This document shows, piece by piece, positions 20,062 to 28,874 of a stretch of 64,000 nt of DNA. Numbering within the stretch: position 1 is the stretch's first letter; every line of letters begins with the position of its first letter. The notes beneath the pieces are model-generated. The model was given only the letters and a program-made list of their open reading frames with translations. It searched no databases and was not told the origin of the DNA. The stretch is taken from assembly GCF_013761245.1 (NCBI RefSeq), contig NZ_JACDUT010000014.1:1-64000 (forward strand). Reading direction: 5' to 3'. The DNA is from Thermaerobacillus caldiproteolyticus. Its GTDB lineage: Bacteria > Bacillota > Bacilli > Bacillales > Anoxybacillaceae. Position numbers and translations under genes: made by a program.

Positions 20062-20113
20062 CGAATGAACGTTCGATTTTTTTCTTGGCAGGAACGTGAA
20101 AAAACGGTATAGT
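20062..20113 (+). promoter_or_regulatory. recA promoter with LexA (SOS) box
   Basis: CGAATGAACGTTCG (20062-20075) matches the Bacillus LexA/DinR box CGAACNNNNGTTCG with one mismatch. It is followed by TTGGCA (20085-20090), 17 bp, and TATAGT (20108-20113), a good SigA promoter. recA should therefore be DNA-damage inducible and transcribed on its own. Confidence 0.85.
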
Positions 20114-20145
20114 ATAAGTAGATGAGAAAAAGGAGGAATTAATCA

Positions 20146-21613
20146 GTGAATCAAGATCGTCAAGCGGCCTTGGAACAGGCGTTAAAACAAATTGAAAAAC
20201 AATTTGGTAAAGGATCCATTATGAAGCTAGGAGAGCAAACTGACCGACAAATTTCAACGATATCAAGTGGCTCACTAGCGTTAGATATTGCATTAGGTGT
20301 TGGAGGATATCCGCGCGGCCGCATTATCGAAATTTATGGTCCCGAATCTTCCGGTAAGACGACCGTTGCGCTTCATGCGATTGCTGAAGTGCAAAAATTA
20401 GGTGGTCAAGCTGCTTTTATCGACGCAGAACATGCGCTTGATCCGGTCTATGCCCAAAAATTAGGAGTGAACATTGACGAGCTGTTGCTTTCCCAACCAG
20501 ATACAGGGGAGCAAGCGTTAGAAATCGCCGAAGCGTTAGTGAGAAGCGGCGCGGTCGATATTATCGTCATTGACTCTGTCGCGGCGCTTGTGCCAAAGGC
20601 AGAAATCGATGGTGATATGGGAGACGCTCACGTTGGTTTACAAGCTCGTTTAATGTCACAAGCGTTGCGTAAATTATCAGGGGCCATTAATAAATCAAAA
20701 ACGATTGCGATTTTCATTAACCAAATTCGTGAAAAAGTGGGAGTTATGTTTGGAAATCAACAGAGAGTAATTGCTTAATCTGAGTTTTACACGGTTCTGT
20801 AGCTTTAAATTGATCAAGATTGACCACGAAAGAGAGCTACAGAATATAGAACGTGTAATTCAGCAGATTAAGGAGTTTACTCTGGGTTTCCCTTGCTAGT
20901 GATAGCAAGAAAAAAACCTTGTGAACCCGATTGCCTAGGGGTGTGCGAAGTCATTTCGTGCTAACGGTGGAGCCCTCCAATCATGTTCAAGGGGTAATAC
21001 CGTGCCAAGCCTTACTACTTATAGTAAGGAAGGTGTAGAGACTACCGAAAAGTGCGTTTGTCACTGAGTAGGGTACAGCAGAGGATAGGCTACTGCTGGA
21101 AGCGCAAGGCTCTCCAATTTGGAGATGAAGATATAGTCCAAGCTATAGAGATGGTAAATCTATAGGTTTATGCCAGAGACAACTCCCGGTGGACGAGCAT
21201 TAAAATTCTATGCTTCTGTTCGTCTTGAAGTGCGCCGCGCTGAGCAAATTAAGCAAGGCAACGACATGGTCGGAAACAAAACGAAAATTAAAGTCGTGAA
21301 AAACAAGGTCGCTCCTCCGTTTAAAACGGCGGATGTTGACATTATGTATGGTGAGGGAATCTCCCGTGAAGGTGAAATTATTGACATGGCCTCAGAGTTA
21401 GATATCATTCAAAAGAGCGGCTCTTGGTATTCATACAAAGACGAACGCCTTGGTCAAGGCCGTGAAAATGCAAAACAGTTTTTAAAAGAAAATCCGCATG
21501 TCATGGAAGAGATTGCCCAGGAGATTCGCAAGCATTATGGTATCGATTCTCCAGCACGTGTATCTGATCCGGATACAGAGCCGCAAGAAGAATTAAGCAT
21601 CTTTGATGAATAA
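20146..21613 (+). CDS. recA: Recombinase RecA, split by a group I intron
   Basis: Two exons, 20146-20757 and 21173-21613, join in frame to a 350-residue RecA: 204 codons ending GVMFGN, then [13 protein letters not shown]. Exon 1 carries Walker A GPESSGKT near residue 66 and Walker [13 protein letters not shown]. Exon 2 carries loop L2 and the C-terminal domain. GTG start with AAGGAGGAATT upstream. Without splicing, translation stops six codons into the intron and gives an inactive 210-residue fragment, so RecA supply depends on intron removal. RecA catalyses strand exchange and LexA cleavage. Confidence 0.93.
20758..21172 (+). ncRNA. Group I self-splicing intron in recA
   Basis: A 415-nt insertion between the Asn and Pro codons of GN|PETT. 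The 5' exon ends in T and the intron ends in G, as group I introns require. Core elements: GAGACTA (21038-21044) can pair with TAGTC (21134-21138) in AAGATATAGTCC to form P7; a P2-like stem ACACGTTCTGTAGCT-type pairs near 20791-20868; a hairpin lies at 21019-21031. No homing endonuclease frame is present. A recA group I intron is established in Bacillus anthracis; whether this is the same insertion site needs alignment. Confidence 0.88.
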
Positions 21614-21618
21614 GCTCA

Positions 21619-21660
21619 TGAAAAGAAGAGACAATGCGTGCATTGTCTCTTCTTTTATTT
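21619..21660 (+). terminator. Terminator after recA
   Basis: Perfect 17-bp stem (arms 21621-21637 and 21640-21656) with a 2-nt centre and T-rich tail. Confidence 0.92.
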
Positions 21661-21754
21661 TTCTAACATTCTGTCTATTGGACAACCTATTATCTTGACA
21701 ATAAATTTTGCCACCTTTAAAATTAACATGTATATTTTACAAAAAACTAACTAT

Positions 21755-21960
21755 GGAAATCTATGATCTCAGTCATTGAGATGGATCTTGAATCGGGCAT
21801 AAAGGGGTAACGGATCTCCCTAGATGAAAGTCTTGTGGAACAAGAGTCAATGTCTGTGGGGACATACAGAAAAAGCACTTTTGTACACCAAGACTTGCTG
21901 GCTTCGGTTGTGTAGAGATTCATCGAAACTGTGAAGAGCCTTTGTGCTGTATATTGAAAC
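21755..21960 (+). repeat. Copy C of the diverged intergenic repeat, between recA and rny
   Basis: Inside the 417-bp recA-rny gap. Shares GATCTTGAATCGGGCAT, a CTCCCTAGATGAAAG block and GTCTTGTGGAACAAGAGTCAATGTCTG with copies A and B in the same order. B. subtilis has pbpX in this gap; no gene is seen here. Confidence 0.35.
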
Positions 21961-22030
21961 GTTTGTAACAATGTACATGCCGACATTCATTTAGCAACAA
22001 ACAAGTTCATAGCAAGAGGAGGTGAAATGG

Positions 22031-23596
22031 ATGGATGTCATTACAGTCATAGTCATCTCCGCTTTGCTTGCCCTAGTCGTCGGTGCAGTTGTTGGCTTTT
22101 TTGTTCGTAAATCCATTGCGGAAGCGAAAATTGGTGGCGCACAAATGGCTGCGAACCAAATTCTTGAAGAAGCAAAACGTGAAGCTGATGCGCTAAGAAA
22201 AGAGGCGCTTCTTGAAGCAAAGGATGAAATTCATAAGCTTCGTACAGAGGCAGAACGAGAAATTCGTGACCGAAGAAGTGAGCTACAAAAACAGGAAAAC
22301 CGTTTATTGCAAAAAGAGGAGAATCTCGACCGAAAAGACGAAGCGCTTAATAAACGTGAGGCGCTTTTAGAGAAGAAAGAGGATTCTCTTAACAAAAGAC
22401 AACAGCATATTGAAGAGATGGAAAGCAAAGTGGAAGAACTCGTTCAAAAAGAGCAAGCGGAACTGGAGCGTATTTCTAGCTTAACACGCGAAGAGGCTCG
22501 ACAAATTATTTTAGAGCGTGTTGAAAAAGAGCTATCGCATGAAATTGCTGTTATGATTAAAGAAGCAGAAACACGTGCGAAAGAAGAAGCTGATAAAAAG
22601 GCGAAAGAAATTCTGTCGCTTGCGATTCAGCGCTGTGCGGCTGACCATGTCGCTGAAACAACCGTGTCTGTCGTCAACTTACCGAATGATGAAATGAAAG
22701 GACGCATCATCGGTCGTGAAGGACGAAACATTCGCACGCTCGAAACATTGACCGGTATCGATTTAATTATTGACGATACACCGGAAGCAGTCATTTTATC
22801 TGGATTTGACCCAATTCGCCGCGAAACGGCTAGACTTGCGTTAGATAAACTTGTTCAAGATGGCCGCATTCATCCGGCACGAATTGAAGAGATGGTTGAA
22901 AAAGCAAGACGCGAAGTCGACGAACATATTCGCGAAGTTGGAGAGCAGACGACGTTTGAAGTTGGTGTTCACGGTTTACATCCAGACTTAATCAAAATTT
23001 TAGGTCGGTTGAAATTCCGGACAAGCTACGGTCAAAACGTGCTTAAACATTCAATGGAAGTCGCCTTTTTAGCAGGGCTTATGGCTGCAGAATTAGGTGA
23101 AGATGAAATGTTAGCAAGACGCGCTGGCTTGCTTCATGACATCGGAAAGGCAATCGACCATGAAGTCGAAGGAAGCCATGTGGAAATCGGAGTAGAGCTC
23201 GCGACGAAGTATAAAGAGCATCCGGTTGTCATTAATAGTATTGCCTCTCACCATGGGGATACCGAACCGACTTCTGTGATTGCCGTATTAGTGGCAGCGG
23301 CAGACGCTCTTTCTGCAGCGAGACCGGGAGCGCGCAGCGAAACGTTAGAAAACTATATTCGCCGCCTTGAAAAACTTGAAGAAATTGCGGAATCATATGA
23401 AGGTGTGGAAAAATCTTATGCGATTCAAGCGGGGCGAGAAGTGCGTATCATGGTAAAACCAGATGCGATTGATGATCTCGAAGCGCATCGATTAGCGCGC
23501 GATATTCGCAAGCGAATTGAGGAAGAGCTTGATTACCCGGGACATATTAAAATTACGGTAATTCGTGAGACGAGAGCGGTTGAATATGCAAAATAA
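22031..23596 (+). CDS. rny: Ribonuclease Y
   Basis: A 521-residue membrane-anchored endoribonuclease that starts decay of many Bacillus mRNAs. Order: one N-terminal transmembrane helix (about 5-28), a long charged coiled coil (about 30-200), a KH domain with [15 protein letters not shown] near 220, and an HD domain with [12 protein letters not shown] near 365. The ATG at 22031 is chosen over GTG 22022 because AGGAGG abuts the GTG but sits nine bases from the ATG. Its partner RicA is encoded about 8 kb downstream. A terminator follows. Confidence 0.96.
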   Translation: MDVITVIVISALLALVVGAVVGFFVRKSIAEAKIGGAQMAANQILEEAKREADALRKEALLEAKDEIHKLRTEAEREIRDRRSELQKQENRLLQKEENLDRKDEALNKREALLEKKEDSLNKRQQHIEEMESKVEELVQKEQAELERISSLTREEARQIILERVEKELSHEIAVMIKEAETRAKEEADKKAKEILSLAIQRCAADHVAETTVSVVNLPNDEMKGRIIGREGRNIRTLETLTGIDLIIDDTPEAVILSGFDPIRRETARLALDKLVQDGRIHPARIEEMVEKARREVDEHIREVGEQTTFEVGVHGLHPDLIKILGRLKFRTSYGQNVLKHSMEVAFLAGLMAAELGEDEMLARRAGLLHDIGKAIDHEVEGSHVEIGVELATKYKEHPVVINSIASHHGDTEPTSVIAVLVAAADALSAARPGARSETLENYIRRLEKLEEIAESYEGVEKSYAIQAGREVRIMVKPDAIDDLEAHRLARDIRKRIEEELDYPGHIKITVIRETRAVEYAK

Positions 23597-23624
23597 AGTG
23601 GCGGTATTGCCACTTTATTTTTTT
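23594..23624 (+). terminator. Terminator after rny
   Basis: Stem TAAAGTGGC / GCCACTTTA, 6-nt loop, T7. Confidence 0.9.
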
Positions 23625-23680
23625 ATCGTTTTATGCCAAACTTGAATTAGTGGAATTTTACATTTAGAAAGGGTTATACG

Positions 23681-24475
23681 ATGAAACTATTGTTTATTGG
23701 CGATGTCGTCGGTTCACCGGGACGAAAAATGGTAGAACAATATCTGCCAAAATTAAAGGACAAGCATAAGCCTAATGTCATTATTATCAACGGTGAGAAC
23801 TCCGCAGGAGGAAAAGGAATTACAGGGAAAATATATCGCGGTTTTCTCGAGCAGGGAGCGCATGCGGTGACGCTTGGTAATCATGCATGGGATAATCGCG
23901 ACATATTCGAATTTATTGACAATGCAAAAGCTCTAGTTCGGCCTGCCAACTTTCCGTCTGGTGCGCCGGGGAGGGGAATTGTATACGTACAAATTGATCA
24001 ATTTGAAGTAGCTATTATCAATTTACAAGGAAGGACATTTTTGCCGGCGATTGATTGTCCGTTTCAAAAAGCCGATGAACTGATTGCTGAAGCATCCGAG
24101 AGAACGCCGATCATTTTTGTCGATTTTCATGCGGAAGCCACGAGCGAAAAACAAGCGATGGGATGGTATTTAGATGGACGAGTTTCCGCGGTTGTTGGTA
24201 CGCATACGCACGTGCAAACAGCTGATGCTCGCATTTTACCAAAAGGAACTGCTTATATTACCGATGTTGGCATGACGGGACCATACGATGGAATTTTAGG
24301 TGTTGATCGAGAAGCGGTGCTAAGAAAATTTTTGACAGCCCTTCCCGTCCGATTTGAGGTGACCGAGGGAAGAACACAACTGAATGCGGTCATGATTGAT
24401 ATTGATCCAAAAACGGGACGAGCCAACGCGATCGAGCGCATTATCATTAACGATGATCACCCTTATTTTGAATAA
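23681..24475 (+). CDS. ymdB: Metallophosphoesterase YmdB
   Basis: A 264-residue calcineurin-like phosphodiesterase of the YmdB family. Metal-binding motifs are present: GDVVGSPGR near residue 7, INGENSAGG, LGNHAWDN near 66, and VGTHTHVQTAD near 175. In B. subtilis YmdB hydrolyses 2',3'-cyclic nucleotides and affects the choice between biofilm and motility; it lies downstream of rny, as here. Confidence 0.93.
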   Translation: MKLLFIGDVVGSPGRKMVEQYLPKLKDKHKPNVIIINGENSAGGKGITGKIYRGFLEQGAHAVTLGNHAWDNRDIFEFIDNAKALVRPANFPSGAPGRGIVYVQIDQFEVAIINLQGRTFLPAIDCPFQKADELIAEASERTPIIFVDFHAEATSEKQAMGWYLDGRVSAVVGTHTHVQTADARILPKGTAYITDVGMTGPYDGILGVDREAVLRKFLTALPVRFEVTEGRTQLNAVMIDIDPKTGRANAIERIIINDDHPYFE

Positions 24476-24516
24476 TCTACTTTTTGAGAATTTTTTAAAA
24501 TATTTTTTATTATAGC

Positions 24517-24542
24517 AGGAATACTCCCCGAAAACAGTGAAT
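24517..24542 (+). promoter_or_regulatory. Candidate SigH promoter of spoVS
   Basis: AGGAATA (24517) and GTGAAT (24537) with 13 bp between them resemble the SigH elements RnAGGAWWW and HMGAATT. B. subtilis spoVS is known to be SigH-dependent. The -10 match is imperfect. Confidence 0.5.
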
Positions 24543-24606
24543 ATAGTAACAATGGAACAAACTTTATCATGAATGAACCATTAGGGGAATTAAGGAGGAA
24601 CTAGAA

Positions 24607-24867
24607 ATGGAAATATTAAAAGTTTCAGCAAAGTCTAATCCTAACTCTGTAGCTGGTGCACTTGCTGGTGTGTTGCGTGAACGAGGAGCTGCCGAAATTC
24701 AAGCCATTGGCGCAGGTGCATTAAACCAAGCCGTTAAGGCAGTAGCTATCGCACGAGGGTTTGTGGCACCAAGTGGAGTTGACCTTATTTGTATTCCTGC
24801 ATTTACGGATATTATCATTGATGGTGAAGAGCGTACGGCGATTAAATTAATCGTCGAACCTCGCTAA
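24607..24867 (+). CDS. spoVS: Stage V sporulation protein S
   Basis: An 86-residue Alba-like protein, nearly invariant in the family (MEILKVSAKSNPNSVAGALAGVLRERG). It is needed for normal progress of sporulation and coat assembly. AAGGAGGAACT precedes the ATG. Monocistronic: own promoter upstream and a terminator downstream. Confidence 0.97.
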   Translation: MEILKVSAKSNPNSVAGALAGVLRERGAAEIQAIGAGALNQAVKAVAIARGFVAPSGVDLICIPAFTDIIIDGEERTAIKLIVEPR

Positions 24868-24889
24868 TTTAGTGACATGATATGCATGT

Positions 24890-24930
24890 AACCTGTTTGC
24901 AGTTTCCATACAGCAAGCAGGTTATTTTAT
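24890..24930 (+). terminator. Terminator after spoVS
   Basis: Stem AACCTGTTTGC / GCAAGCAGGTT (one G-T pair), 12-nt loop, T-rich tail. Confidence 0.8.
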
Positions 24931-24950
24931 TCATTTTGAGGGGGATCATT

Positions 24951-25874
24951 ATGATTTTTGACGCTCATTGCGATGCATTAATGAAGCTATGGATGGATCG
25001 AACCCTATCGTTTCAAGATGGAAAAAGTCTCCATGTCACATTTCAGTCGCTTGTCGAAGCGAAAACCAAAGTGCAATGTTTTGCGATTTACATACCGGAA
25101 AATGTCCCAGAGGAAGCCCGTTTTACAGCCGCTTTAGAAATGATTGACATTTTTTTTGAACAGATTATCAATCGTTTTCCAAATATGAAATTTGTTCAGT
25201 CGAAACGAGAGATTAAGGCATTAGCAGACAACGAGATTGGCGCGATGTTAACGCTTGAAGGATGCGAGGCGATTGGGACAAACCTTGCTAAACTAAAAAC
25301 ATTGCTTCGTCTGGGGGTTTCATCGGTCGGTCTTACATGGAATTGGGCGAATTCTGTAGCCGATGGAGCATGGGAACAGCGAGGTGCCGGTTTGACTCGA
25401 TTTGGCAAGCAAGTAGTAACACAGCTGAACGAAGCGAACTGCTGGGTCGATGTGTCACATTTATCGGAAAAAGCGTTTTGGGACGTTCTCGAAATGGCGC
25501 GATTTCCTATTGCATCTCATTCAAATACATATGCGTTATGCCCGCATCCCCGCAATTTACGTGATGAACAAATTCGTGCGTTGATTCATAAAAATGGTAT
25601 GATTGGAATCACGTTCGTCCCATACTTTGTAAAGAAAGAAAAAGAAAAAGCAACGATTTCGGATGTGCTTCGCCATTTAGAGCATGTTTGTTCTCTTGGA
25701 GGGGAATATCATGTCGGTTTTGGCTCCGATTTTGACGGAATTGAAGAAACGGTAGCCGGACTTGAAAATGTCCGCTGTTATGAGAATTTAGTGAATGAGC
25801 TGCAAAAACATTATTCTGAGACGGAAGTGGAACGTTTTCTTTTTTGGAATTTCTATGAACACTTGCCGCGGTAG
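24951..25874 (+). CDS. Membrane-dipeptidase family (M19) zinc peptidase
   Basis: A 307-residue renal-dipeptidase-like enzyme that would hydrolyse dipeptides, possibly with D-residues. Metal ligands are visible: DAHCDA near residue 4, the bridging glutamate in LEGCEAIG near 104, SHLSEKAFWD, ASHSN and GFGSDFDG. The ATG at 24951 has GAGGGGGATC before it; an upstream in-frame ATG lies in the spoVS terminator and is rejected. There is no signal peptide, so it should be cytosolic despite the family name. Confidence 0.88.
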   Translation: MIFDAHCDALMKLWMDRTLSFQDGKSLHVTFQSLVEAKTKVQCFAIYIPENVPEEARFTAALEMIDIFFEQIINRFPNMKFVQSKREIKALADNEIGAMLTLEGCEAIGTNLAKLKTLLRLGVSSVGLTWNWANSVADGAWEQRGAGLTRFGKQVVTQLNEANCWVDVSHLSEKAFWDVLEMARFPIASHSNTYALCPHPRNLRDEQIRALIHKNGMIGITFVPYFVKKEKEKATISDVLRHLEHVCSLGGEYHVGFGSDFDGIEETVAGLENVRCYENLVNELQKHYSETEVERFLFWNFYEHLPR

Positions 25875-25939
25875 AGTAGGAAAGAATAATTTTTTCGTAA
25901 AGGGTTGCATTTTCTTTTTGATGGGTCTAGAATGAAATC

Positions 25940-25977
25940 GTTTAGTATATTCCTATATGTTTAGTATATTCCCATAT
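25940..25977 (+). repeat. 19-bp tandem duplication upstream of korA
   Basis: GTTTAGTATATTCCTATAT is followed at once by GTTTAGTATATTCCCATAT (one difference). A separate inverted repeat AAAATCAC / GTGATTTT lies at about 25993-26022, and TATAAT at 26042 is a likely -10 box of korAB. Confidence 0.75.
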
Positions 25978-26093
25978 GATGAAATTTTTTAAAAAATCAC
26001 AAGTTGAAATTCTAGTGATTTTATCGGAAAAGTGCTACACTTATAATCGTAGAACACATGCTATCATTGACGCAATTTAAAGGGGTGTAAGAA

Positions 26094-27833
26094 ATGATTA
26101 GTCAACTTTCGTGGAAAGTTGGAGGACAACAAGGGGAAGGTATTGAAAGTACCGGTGAAATCTTCTCCATTGCATTAAACCGCCTGGGTTATTACCTGTA
26201 TGGCTATCGGCATTTCTCTTCTCGTATTAAAGGCGGCCATACGAACAATAAAATTCGTGTTAGCACAACACAAGTTCGTTCGATTGCCGACGATCTTGAT
26301 ATATTAGTAGCATTTGACCAAGAGTCCATCGATTTTAACTTTCACGAGCTTCGCGATGGAGGTATTGTCATTGCAGACTCGAAGTTTAACCCGACCATTC
26401 CGGAAGGATCGAACGTGACATTGTATGCGGTTCCATTTACAGATATTGCAACGAATTTAGGGACATCGTTGATGAAAAACATGGTGGCGGTCGGTGCATC
26501 AAGTGCCGTACTTGATCTTGATATTGGCGTTTATCAAGAAGTGGTGGAGGAAATTTTCGGTCGCAAAGGGCAACAAGTTGTTGAGAAAAACATGGAAGCG
26601 ATTCGAGCAGGCGCTCAATTTATGAAAGAGCAACTTGGCGATAGCATCCAAACGATGAAATTAGAAAAAGCAGACGGAAAAAAGCGCATGTACATGATTG
26701 GTAACGATGCGATTGCGTTAGGCGCTCTTGCTGGCGGTGCCCGCTTTATGGCTGCATATCCGATTACTCCAGCATCCGAAATTATGGAGTACTTAATTAA
26801 AAAGCTTCCTGCATTAGGCGGTGCGGTTATCCAAACTGAGGACGAGATTGCTGCCTGTACGATGGCGATTGGTGCTAACTATGCGGGCGTACGTACATTA
26901 ACTGCATCAGCGGGACCGGGTCTTTCCTTAATGATGGAAGCGATCGGTCTTGCGGGGATTACGGAAACGCCAGTCGTGATTGTGGATACGCAGCGTGGCG
27001 GCCCAAGTACAGGATTACCAACGAAACAAGAACAATCGGATTTAATGGCGATAATCTATGGAACGCACGGAGAAATTCCGAAAATCGTCATGGCGCCAAG
27101 CACGGTGCAAGAAGCATTTTACGATATGGTAGAAGCGTTCAACCTTGCTGAAGAATATCAATGCCCAGTTATTGTTCTATCGGATTTGCAACTTTCGCTT
27201 GGTAAACAAACGGTAGAGCCGCTGGAGTATGACAAAATTGAAATTCGTCGCGGTAAATTAGTAAAAGGAGAACTTCCACAACTTGAAAATAAAGGATACT
27301 TCAAACGATACGAAGTGACAGAAGACGGCATTTCACCGCGCGTGCTGCCTGGTATGCCAAACGGCATTCACCACGTAACGGGCGTTGAGCATGATGAAAC
27401 AGGAAAACCGTCTGAAGTAGCAGCAAACCGAAAAACACAAATGGATAAACGTTTACGTAAACTAAAACATGTTCGCTTCAATACGCCAGTCCATAAAAAC
27501 GTGAAACATGAGGAAGCGGACTTGCTCATTATTGGTTTTAACTCTACGCGCGGAGCCATTGAAGAGGCTATCGGTCGTCTAGAATTAGACGGCTTAAAAG
27601 TGAACCATGCGCATATTCGTCTCATTCATCCGTTCCCGACAGAGGAAGTATCACCATTAGTACAATCGGCGAAAAAAGTCGTCGTCGTGGAACATAATGC
27701 AACGGGACAGCTTGCGAACCTCTTAAAAATGAATGTGGGACATGCTGATAAAATTTATAGCGTATTAAAATACGACGGCAACCCATTCTTACCGCACGAA
27801 GTTCATACAAAATGCAAGGAGTTGTTTCAATAA
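26094..27833 (+). CDS. korA: 2-oxoacid:ferredoxin oxidoreductase, alpha subunit (gamma-alpha fusion)
   Basis: A 579-residue fused subunit. Residues 1-185 form the gamma domain (GGQQGEGIESTGEIF); residues 200-579 form the pyrimidine-binding alpha domain (AYPITPASEIMEYL, TASAGPGLSLMMEAIGL). With KorB it oxidatively decarboxylates 2-oxoglutarate or a related 2-oxoacid to the CoA thioester, reducing ferredoxin. AAAGGGGTG precedes the ATG. It overlaps korB by one base. The pair replaces tdh-kbl found here in B. subtilis. Substrate is not certain from sequence. Confidence 0.93.
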   Translation: MISQLSWKVGGQQGEGIESTGEIFSIALNRLGYYLYGYRHFSSRIKGGHTNNKIRVSTTQVRSIADDLDILVAFDQESIDFNFHELRDGGIVIADSKFNPTIPEGSNVTLYAVPFTDIATNLGTSLMKNMVAVGASSAVLDLDIGVYQEVVEEIFGRKGQQVVEKNMEAIRAGAQFMKEQLGDSIQTMKLEKADGKKRMYMIGNDAIALGALAGGARFMAAYPITPASEIMEYLIKKLPALGGAVIQTEDEIAACTMAIGANYAGVRTLTASAGPGLSLMMEAIGLAGITETPVVIVDTQRGGPSTGLPTKQEQSDLMAIIYGTHGEIPKIVMAPSTVQEAFYDMVEAFNLAEEYQCPVIVLSDLQLSLGKQTVEPLEYDKIEIRRGKLVKGELPQLENKGYFKRYEVTEDGISPRVLPGMPNGIHHVTGVEHDETGKPSEVAANRKTQMDKRLRKLKHVRFNTPVHKNVKHEEADLLIIGFNSTRGAIEEAIGRLELDGLKVNHAHIRLIHPFPTEEVSPLVQSAKKVVVVEHNATGQLANLLKMNVGHADKIYSVLKYDGNPFLPHEVHTKCKELFQ

Positions 27834-28699
27834 TGGCGACATTTAAAGATTTCCGTAACAATGTGAAACCGAACTGGTGTCCAGGCTGTGGCGATTTCTC
27901 CGTTCAAGCAGCGATTCAACGCGCCGCGGCAAACGTTGGTTTAGAGCCACATCAATTAGCTGTTATTTCTGGTATCGGTTGTTCTGGTCGTATTTCCGGT
28001 TACATTCATTCTTACGGATTCCATGGCATTCATGGGCGCGCGTTACCGATTGCTCAAGGTGTCAAAATGGCAAACCGTGATTTAACGGTCATTGCCGCCG
28101 GCGGTGACGGTGACGGATTTGCGATTGGAATGGGGCATACGATTCATGCGATTCGTCGCAACATCGACATCACATATATTGTTATGGATAACCAAATTTA
28201 CGGTTTAACCAAAGGACAAACATCACCGCGAAGCGATGTTGGATTTAAAACAAAAAGTACGCCGCAGGGCTCTGTTGAACCAGCTCTTTCCATTATGGAA
28301 ATGGCGCTTAGCGCTGGTGCGACATTTGTTGCCCAAAGCTTCTCGAGCGACTTAAAAGAATTGACACATTTAATTGAAGAAGGTATTAAACATAAAGGAT
28401 TCTCTCTCATTAACGTATTTAGCCCATGTGTCACTTACAATAAAGTGAACACTTATGATTGGTTCAAAGAAAACTTAGTCAACTTAAGCACGATTGAAGG
28501 GTACGATCCATCTGATCGCGACATAGCAATGCAAACGTTAATGAAACATAAAGGCTTAGTAACAGGGCTCATTTATCAAAATAAAGAACAAAAATCGTAC
28601 CAAGACTTAATTCATGGTTATAGTGAAACTCCGCTTGCCCATGCCGATCTTCAATTAAGCAAAGAGAAATTTGATGAATTAATCTCTGAATTTATGTAA
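27833..28699 (+). CDS. korB: 2-oxoacid:ferredoxin oxidoreductase, beta subunit
   Basis: A 288-residue thiamine-diphosphate subunit. It has NWCPGCGDF near residue 13, SGIGCSGR, and the ThDP motif GGDGDGFAIGMGH followed by DNQIYGLTKGQTSP. Its cysteines probably hold a 4Fe-4S cluster passing electrons to ferredoxin. ATG at 27833 overlaps the korA TAA (TAATG), so the two are coupled. AAGGAG lies in the korA end. A strong terminator follows. Confidence 0.94.
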   Translation: MATFKDFRNNVKPNWCPGCGDFSVQAAIQRAAANVGLEPHQLAVISGIGCSGRISGYIHSYGFHGIHGRALPIAQGVKMANRDLTVIAAGGDGDGFAIGMGHTIHAIRRNIDITYIVMDNQIYGLTKGQTSPRSDVGFKTKSTPQGSVEPALSIMEMALSAGATFVAQSFSSDLKELTHLIEEGIKHKGFSLINVFSPCVTYNKVNTYDWFKENLVNLSTIEGYDPSDRDIAMQTLMKHKGLVTGLIYQNKEQKSYQDLIHGYSETPLAHADLQLSKEKFDELISEFM

Positions 28700-28710
28700 T
28701 GGAAATCATT

Positions 28711-28750
28711 CACTCCCAATCAGATATTGCCTGATTGGGAGTGATTTTGT
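28711..28750 (+). terminator. Terminator after korAB
   Basis: Perfect 13-bp stem CACTCCCAATCAG / CTGATTGGGAGTG with a 7-nt loop and a T-containing tail. Confidence 0.88.
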
Positions 28751-28874
28751 TATGATAAACTGTTCGAAATGAATTCGAACAAGAAAAGTATTGTTTAAAA
28801 TTGTCACAAATTATATACTATGATAATGTGTATATGAAACGAGACATTCGTTTTTTTATAGAAAGGAGATTGTT

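Noticed and set aside
20758-21172. Intein or simple frameshift as the cause of the split recA
   Set aside because: The inserted sequence has many stops in every frame and group I core motifs, so it cannot be an intein, and the exons rejoin exactly only by removal of 415 nt.
24882-24950. Upstream start for the M19 dipeptidase
   Set aside because: It lies in the spoVS terminator; GAGGGGGATC supports the ATG at 24951.
25940-25977. CRISPR array
   Set aside because: Only two adjacent copies without spacers; no regular repeat-spacer array is seen anywhere in the window.
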